Origin: Henckelia pumila
Lineage: Eukaryota; Streptophyta; Magnoliopsida; Lamiales; Gesneriaceae
Direction: 5' to 3'
Length of the DNA: 64,000 nucleotides
Assembly (NCBI RefSeq): GCF_033568475.1
Contig: NW_027331831.1
Location: forward strand, 8,308,001-8,372,000
The notes under the pieces are model-generated. The model was given only the letters and a program-made list of their open reading frames with translations. It had not been told where the DNA came from and searched no databases. The position numbers and the translations under genes were made by a program. Below are positions 57,091-64,000 of this stretch, piece by piece; positions within the stretch are counted from its first letter, which is position 1, and each line of letters starts with the position of its first letter.

Positions 57091-58691
57091 ACATCAATAT
57101 GTAGCATAGAAAGTCACTATCACAACTCTTTTATGGATCATTTTTAAGTGGTTTCGTTTGAGGCTGAAATGGTTAATCGCAGGCTCCAAAATTTAGAACT
57201 GAGCCCAATTGATGCAAATATAGGCTGGGCTTTGAACCAAAAAGGAACTGAATGGATCTTCAATATTATGGTTGTGATGATGGGCCCCCAGATTGATGAG
57301 TATCAGAAAACAGACTGCCGAATGCCGAATATGGGAAATGCCCGTTGCTAGGAGCTAAAAGAATATCAAGCTATGTTTATTGACGAGAATGTTATATATG
57401 TTGTATGTTGTTTTTGAAATTATAAAATTATTTTAAATATATTTTAGTTGGAATATGTTTTCATTTAAATAGTTTTTAATTTCAAAAATAATATATAACT
57501 ATTTGTAACATTCATTGTACGGTACTCAAAATATAATAACAACCATTTTGAAATTTTTAATTCTAAGTTCAATAAATATGATAAGAATTATAAAAAATAT
57601 GCAGCAATGTATAATTCGAAAACAAAATGCAGAGATTGGAAGAGATGACATAAATTACATGTGCATCCAATCGATCCCACGGGCCACTCGCAAACTCACA
57701 AAAGCCTATCAGTTGGCTTTGATGAGTGGGCCGACATGTCAATTTTTAAATATAATTGATAGGTTGGTCGAACCATCAGTTGACGGGATGAGTGCTCGGC
57801 TCGTTATTTAAACGAGTTGGTAAAATTGTCAATTCAATCCATTTATTTGACGAGGTGAGATGGATTAAGTATTAACCAATTTGGATTATCGGCAAAGTTC
57901 CAATGTTTTTTTTTCTCATATAAATATAGTTTTAAAATCATTAAAATTCACACCCCTTTAATAATATTGTGATTGTGTTAATAGGAATTGATTATGGTTG
58001 TGGGGTACTAAAAAATATTAATATTGTAAAAATAAATAGAGTTCTAGAATTTATGTTTCAAAGAGTGTTTATTTTTATGGTATAAATAAAAAATATTAAG
58101 GGTAATTTTGTCCATCGTCAATGAAAAAATCAAAATCGAGTGTGAATGTAAATATTATCTCCCCATTGTATTAACAACGTGATGATATTTATCACTTCGT
58201 TTGGATAAATATTTTTTTTTTTTATAATAGTGTTTTTAAAAAATTATAAAATATTTTAAAAATTATCTTAATAACAAATATGTGTTTGAACAAGTATCTT
58301 ATAAAATTTTTTTACTTGGAGAACATTTTCGTCTATTCTAAAATTGTAAAAATACATCTCTCACTTATTTTCAAAGCCTATACAGGGAGCACAATAATGA
58401 AATTTTTTTAAAAACAACGTTTGACAAAAAATATTATTCAAATGCACTTTTTTACTTGTAAGTTTTTGCTGTAAAAAAAACTTTTACTTATAAAACGATA
58501 AAAACGTATTTAAAGTATCTTCAAGAGAGAATATAGACAATATGCAGATTAGGTTGGTATATGGGTGTAAATGAGTCGAATATCGTACTACTCGAGCTCG
58601 ACTCGACTCATATTTTGTCTATTCGAACTTGAACTCGAGTTCAATCAAATAATTAAATTCAAATTCGAACTCGAAACTCAAAAAATAAACT

Positions 58692-58724
<33 letters not shown>

Positions 58725-60428
58725 CGATATATATTATATTTATATATATATAATCGAGCAGCTCGCGAGCTACTCAAACACATGCATATAATATTCGAAC
58801 TCGAGCTCGATTATATATTCAAAATATTCGAATTTGACTGGAGCTCGAGTTCTAACCGAGTTGTTTTAAAGAAGTAAAGTGAGTGAAGAACATGGAACAA
58901 TTTTGGCACTGAAAGTCTATTTAATTAAATGGACGGACGCAAATAAACTTATAAACATACAAATTACAATTTGTTTTTACAAAGAAAGAAAGGGAAATAA
59001 AAAGACTGATAATGAGTGATGTATTAAATACCTAAGTTTGAATTAAAATCGAAAAATCTCAACCATAAATCATGAATGCATATTTATTGAGCAAACAAAA
59101 ATAGAGAAATGGATCGTAAGCAAAGCAAGCCATGGTACCAACTAATTAAGCGGTCAAATCATTTCATTCATACATTTATTTACAGATATATACATAATAA
59201 TTAATAAACAGTGAGTGCCACAACTACCCTCTCCTTCCCTATTCAATGCTTCTTCCTATCCATTCCTGATTAATTTCAATTCTTTCTTTCACACATCACA
59301 TGTTAGTTGGGACTCTCTTTATTGAACCTGCCATAAGTACTCCTCTGCTATTTCTTTTCTGTATTGTATGACAATTGTCAATTGCTTCTACTCTGCTTAT
59401 TCAAGAATTAGTAAAAAAAAAAAAAAAAGAAAAAAGAAAAAAAAAGACACCAAATCAAATAATTATTTATATATATGGATTAGATTTTTTTCTTACGAGT
59501 ATTAAGATTAAGAAATTTTACTACTTAGTTTGGTTCCATACGATTTTGATCCGTGGGAACTCGATCTAAAGTTGTGTTTGGATAAAAAGATTCAGGCCTT
59601 GCAATAGCTAGAGTTGTGTGTTGATGGAAAAATTTCAATATGTATACATGTATTTTTGTTATTTAGAAAAATAACACCAAAATTTCAAACCCACTGATTT
59701 CACGTTTAAATAGTATTCTATGTTACTTATGATGTGTTTCAAATCTATCTCAATAGACAATAATAATGTCATTAAAAATTCATTCTAATTTATATATTTA
59801 ATATGTAAATAAGTAGTGTTTGGATTTCTGATTTTATTTATTGTTTCATTCTTAACAATAGAATTATAATCGAAATTCCATATATTAGAAATCGTTCCAT
59901 CCAATTAGCACGACTTTTGAATGTTCAAAATGACTAGATTATAGAGTAAAATTGAAACTAAAGCAAATATATATATCCACAATACAATTAAATATATTTA
60001 GGCATATTTGCAATCTCTATATATAATTGATTATGAAATTTTATTTTTAACAAATCTGTGAAGAAAAATACATAATCACTTATATTTAGAGGTTGCAAAC
60101 GCTATCTTAAAATCGTTTTTTCTAATTTTGAGACTAACAAATTCAAACCGAACGAAACCGAACTGTGAACCGTGGTCCACGGGGCGAGTGGTGAGGCACA
60201 CATGCAAGAACCATTGATATAGGCCAGTCATAGGAAATGCCAGATCCAAGACGTCCCTTTTTGTGGTTTTGAGAGTGGGTTGATTATTATGATTACATAT
60301 CTCTTCATTATTAACCCCAACTTCGCCTGTTGCCTGCATTTATTGACATGCAAATGCGTAGTTTTCATCTGTTCTCACTCTAGCTGGGTCATAGCGATGA
60401 ATCAACTTCAGTGGCCACATTAATTTTT
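57091..60428. other. Gene-free intergenic stretch before the NPF gene
   Basis: No gene is recognised. The 67-aa frame at 57148-57351 and the 98-aa frame at 57515-57811 have no domain or splice context. 58562-58865 is rich in 'ctcgaactcgagctcg' units around a TA run (58690-58755) and looks like a common plant dispersed repeat, but ends and target duplication were not found. 59412-59445 is an A-rich run. About 59620-59915 resembles the dispersed AT-rich repeat at 10.7-11.3 kb. Confidence 0.4.
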
Positions 60429-60438
60429 GTATATATAT
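60429..60438 (+). promoter_or_regulatory. TATA-like box of the NPF gene
   Basis: GTATATATAT lies about 105 bases before the start codon at 60539, suggesting a leader of roughly 75 bases. The leader contains four tandem GGCT units (about 60516-60531). Position is the only evidence. Confidence 0.4.
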
Positions 60439-60538
60439 CGATCTTTAGAGATTTTATCTCGTAGCTAGCCATTAACAAGCAAGCATATAAATTCTGAGTT
60501 AGCTAGTGTGGGGGTGGCTGGCTGGCTGGCTAGCCGAG

Positions 60539-62724
60539 ATGGATCTTGATGGTGGCGCTAGAGAAATCAAGTCCACTGAGTTAGTACAAATTGATCAATA
60601 TCATGCGCAGGAAGACTCCAGTAGGAGGAAAAAGCTGGGGCTGTATTTTCTTGAATCAGATGACAGGCGGATGTCTGCGCTTGGAGGTGGGTACACACCT
60701 GGCGGAGCCACACCGGTTAACATCCAGGGGAAGCCTATTTCTGAATACAAAATGTCCAAGACCGGTGGGTGGATTGCTGCTTTCTTCATTTTTGGTGAGT
60801 ATATGGACAGATGTTTCTTTTTGTTTCGATCCTTTTTTTTGCCATGTGGTGGTGTTGGTATGTTGGTTCTTCTTGCTGCAGGGAATGAGATGGCGGAGAG
60901 AATGGCTTACTTCGGGCTCTCGGTTAACATGGTGGCTTTTATGTTCTACGTTATGCATCGACCTTTCGAGGTTTCGGCCAACGCAGTGAACAATTTCTTG
61001 GGGATATCGCAGGCATCCTCTGTCTTGGGTGGTTTCTTGGCTGATGCATATCTTGGGAGATACTGGACGATAGCCATTTTCACCACTATCTATCTTGCGG
61101 TACGTGCACGGTGCGCTTCTCTTGGTTTGATTTGAATCAGCTTGAAACTTCGTTTTGAATGTTTTTTTTTGTTGTTGTTGTTGTTTCTTGGAGGGTCTAA
61201 CAGGAATAACCATATGCGCAACGATGAAGAATCTGATGCCCAACCAAGACGAGTGCAATCAGATTGCGCTTCTTTTAGGGAATTGCGAGCCTGCGAAATC
61301 TTGGCAGATGCTTTACCTTTACACAGTCCTATACGTGACCGGATTTGGGGCTGCTGGCATTAGGCCCTGCGTCTCTTCCTTCGGCGCCGATCAATTCGAT
61401 GAAAGAGATAGGGACTACAAAACCCACCTCGACAGATTTTTCAACTTCTTCTACCTCTCGGTCACGGTCGGGGCCATTGTGGCATTCACAGGAGTTGTGT
61501 ACCTTCAAATCAAACATGGTTGGGGCTCTGCTTTTGGTTCATTGGCCATAGCCATGGGCATGTCCAATCTTGTTTTCTTTCTGGGCACTCCTCTTTATAG
61601 GCACAGGCTGCCCGGTGGCAGCCCCTTGACCCGTGTGGCACAAGTCCTAGTCGCCGCCTTTCGGAAGAGAAACGATTCTTTTCACAGCAGCGAGTTTGTG
61701 GGCTTGTATGAGCTTCAGGGGAAAAGATCCGCCATAAAAGGTAGCTCCAAGATCGCCCACACCGATGATTTCAGGTAACGTTTAAAGATTGATATTCCCC
61801 CAGACTCTTCCAGCCATCAAGATTTTAGCGATTGATATGATACCATTTTTGAAAACCCACAGATGTTTGGACAAAGCAGCTCTGAGGCTGAAAGAAGATG
61901 GCCCCTGTCCAAGTCCATGGAGACTTTGCACTGTGACTCAAGTAGAAGAAGTGAAAATTCTTGTGAAACTCATCCCAATCCCAACTTGCACCATCATGCT
62001 CAATCTAATCTTAACAGAGTTCTTGACTCTATCAGTCCAGCAAGCATACACACTGAACACTCATATCGGTCGGCTGAAACTCCCCGTCACGTGCATGCCA
62101 GTCTTCCCCGGCCTCAGCATATTCCTACTGCTGTCGCTGTACTACTCCGTATTCGTCCCAGTTTCCAGGCGAATCACCGGTCATCCACACGGCGCCTCTC
62201 AGCTTCAAAGGGTCGGCATCGGTCTAGCAGTTTCGATCCTATCGGTGGCCGTGGCCGCCATCTTCGAGAGTTATAGACGACATTACTCCATACAACATGG
62301 CTACGATGCCAGTTTCTTGACTCCAATGCCGAAACTGAGCGCGTACTGGCTCTTGATCCAGTACTGCCTCATAGGGATTGCCGAGGTGTTTTGCATCGTG
62401 GGATTGCTCGAATTCCTGTATGAAGAGGCTCCAGACGCCATGAGAAGTATAGGATCCGCATACGCTGCAGTTGCCGGGGGATTGGGTTGCTTCGGAGCCA
62501 CCATATTGAACAACATCGTGAAAGCAGCGACAGGGGACGCAGAGCAAGGGAGACCCTCGTGGCTGGCACAGAACATAAATACAGGCAGATTTGATTACTT
62601 TTACTGGCTTCTTACGGTCTTGAGTGTCGTAAATTTCTGTGTATTCTTGTACGCAGCACGTAGGTATCAATACAGAACAAAAGAAGTGTCGGAAACCAAG
62701 GAGCAAGCAACAAATGGGATGTAG
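60539..62724 (+). CDS. NPF/NRT1-PTR family transporter, NPF6.1-like
   Basis: NPF proteins are proton-coupled plasma- or organelle-membrane transporters of nitrate, peptides, hormones or other solutes with 12 membrane segments; the substrate here is unknown. Exons are 60539-60794, 60882-61099, 61194-61774 and 61863-62724 (all GT-AG, phases consistent), giving 638 aa. The NPF signature ExxER appears in TM1 (NEMAER, E88-R92). Other family landmarks are FGLSVNMVAFM, FLGISQASSVLGGFLADAYLGRY, GAAGIRPCVSSFGADQFDE, FYLSVTVGA and LIGIAEVFCIVGLLEFLYEEAP. From memory of the family the best likeness is Arabidopsis NPF6.1, including the N-terminal GGYTPGGATPVN region; this needs a tree. The third exon's acceptor was placed at 61192-61193, because the nearer AG at 61202-61203 would give an immediate stop. 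No lesion is seen. Confidence 0.94.
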
Positions 62725-63774
62725 GCAGAGCATGGCACATAGCCTAGCGCTTTTCAGGTGTTGAGTATATGATTCATACATACATACTTACAACAGCCAT
62801 CTTATGTTGTAGCTTTAAAAGTTTTAGTGCTCACCACTTTTCTCAGATATTTCCAAAAGAATGATAAAATAAAAAGAAGGTTTATGCTACATGGACATGC
62901 AATTGGCACTCACGAAAACATTTTTATTGGGATAATTTTGTAATTTCAAAAACGGTGTGTAACCGTGCAGCATTTTCTTAAAAAGAATGTTACAAGGCCA
63001 TCACAAACATCAAGTTATTGGCTTTTTAATTAATAAAATAGAAATAAAGATCAAGGACACGGTTTAGAAAATCTTTGACCAGCAAATTAAGGGAAGGGCC
63101 CAACTATTCATCGACTTCCTGAGTCGATGCCTGACCAAGTTAATGATAGTATGACACAAGTTGGCATATTATTCTGTGTCTTAAATAGTCCAGGCAAATA
63201 AATGAGTAAAATTCCAAGAGAGCAAAAGCAAGTACATACTCCAAAGAGGCAAAGACCCCATACAACATAGCTATACCATGGAATCATATAAAGAGCCTAA
63301 GTATAGAGTGTAAACCTAATTTTTTGGGTAATTAACGTAGACATATACTTTTGCTTTTGCTTTAGGTAATTAATGTAAACCCATATATAAAGTTAATTAT
63401 CTCTTTTGCTATTGATAATGATACATAAAATGTGGTCCCTTCCTCTCGTCAAATTAGAGGCAATCCTATACCTTTAGCTAGGCCCAACTCCATAGTGGGC
63501 TCGTTTCATTATATAGGCTTTGGTCCAATTTTGACCCGTGTCTCATGAACCTAAATCTTTCCTTTGTTCTATTCGACTTTTTTTTACAAGTTTTATTTAA
63601 AAGTATATAAAATGATACTACATAGTACATATACATCAACATTACATAACAAAAACTAAATACCAAAATTAAAATTTTCTACACAAAATATAAAATGTTG
63701 CGATATAATAGCAAAATCTCACGATATAAACGACATACACGATATTATATATTTGTATGTGTCTTTAACATTAT

Positions 63775-63809
<35 letters not shown>

Positions 63810-64000
63810 CAGTTTTTTAATATTTGGACATAATAATTATGAGTTTTTTTAATTGTTTTTTTTAAAAAAAATCTCATAAATCATATACTACAAAAAAAAA
63901 AAAAAAAAACATGATTTAAATAAATCTCAAGAAGATAGTTTGAAATTGTCTACTAGTATTTAACTAACTAATTCTCAATCAATTTGGTGAAGCCTTAATG
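62725..64000. other. 3' flank of the NPF gene, gene-free
   Basis: AT-rich sequence; a probable poly(A) signal 'aatgataaaataaaaag' lies near 62860. A TA run is at about 63777-63805 and an A run at 63891-63909. No gene is seen to the end of the window. Confidence 0.45.

Noticed and set aside
57148-57811. 67-aa and 98-aa frames between the copia element and the NPF gene
   Set aside because: No recognisable domain, no splice partners and no codon signal; they may be chance frames.

Overview
The window is nuclear DNA of a flowering plant, most likely a eudicot. The evidence is AT-rich intergenic sequence, GT-AG introns, plant-only gene families (MEI2-like, VIM/ORTHRUS, CYP51G, NPF) and dense plant transposons (Ty1-copia, Ty3-gypsy chromovirus, hAT, Mutator-like, Helitron and SINE copies). 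The species cannot be fixed from sequence alone.

Layout. 1-17.5 kb is a gene-free transposon field: a minisatellite, a solo LTR of one family (2910-4054), three LTRs of a second family (4056-5040 truncated, 5122-6666 solo, 8067-10625 solo with a hAT element inside it), a SINE/hAT/Mutator-MITE nest (12.77-14.06 kb), a Helitron (15498-15883) and several copies of a roughly 180-bp MITE. 17.6-38.9 kb is a gene island with five transcription-unit boundaries and four complete genes: a MEI2-like RNA-binding protein (+, 14 coding exons plus a leader intron), a VIM/ORTHRUS methyl-CpG-binding ubiquitin ligase (-, 9 exons), the mitochondrial Rieske iron-sulfur protein of complex III (+, 2 exons) and CYP51G sterol 14-alpha-demethylase (-, 2 coding exons plus a leader intron). 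39-57.1 kb is again transposons: a Mutator-like element, a solo LTR in minus orientation, and a Ty1-copia element (43436-57084) split by a full-length Ty3-gypsy element (46240-53532) and by a solo LTR (54877-56334). 60.5-62.7 kb carries an NPF/NRT1-PTR transporter of the NPF6.1 type. The remaining ends are AT-rich with no gene seen.

The genes are unrelated housekeeping or developmental genes and do not form a cluster or pathway. MEI2-like and VIM are convergent, VIM and Rieske divergent, Rieske and CYP51 convergent.

The most interesting signal is in the transposons. The Ty3-gypsy-type LTRs here share an array of short dyads, TCGGA-N3-TCCGA, packed directly upstream of a TATA box in the U3 promoter. 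The arms are kept across diverged LTR copies while the 3-bp centre varies, as expected for dimer-binding sites. A second, unrelated LTR family in the window has its own U3 array, of AACTG (MYB-core-like) units. All exon coordinates were worked out by hand from splice signals and frame continuity; no database search was possible.
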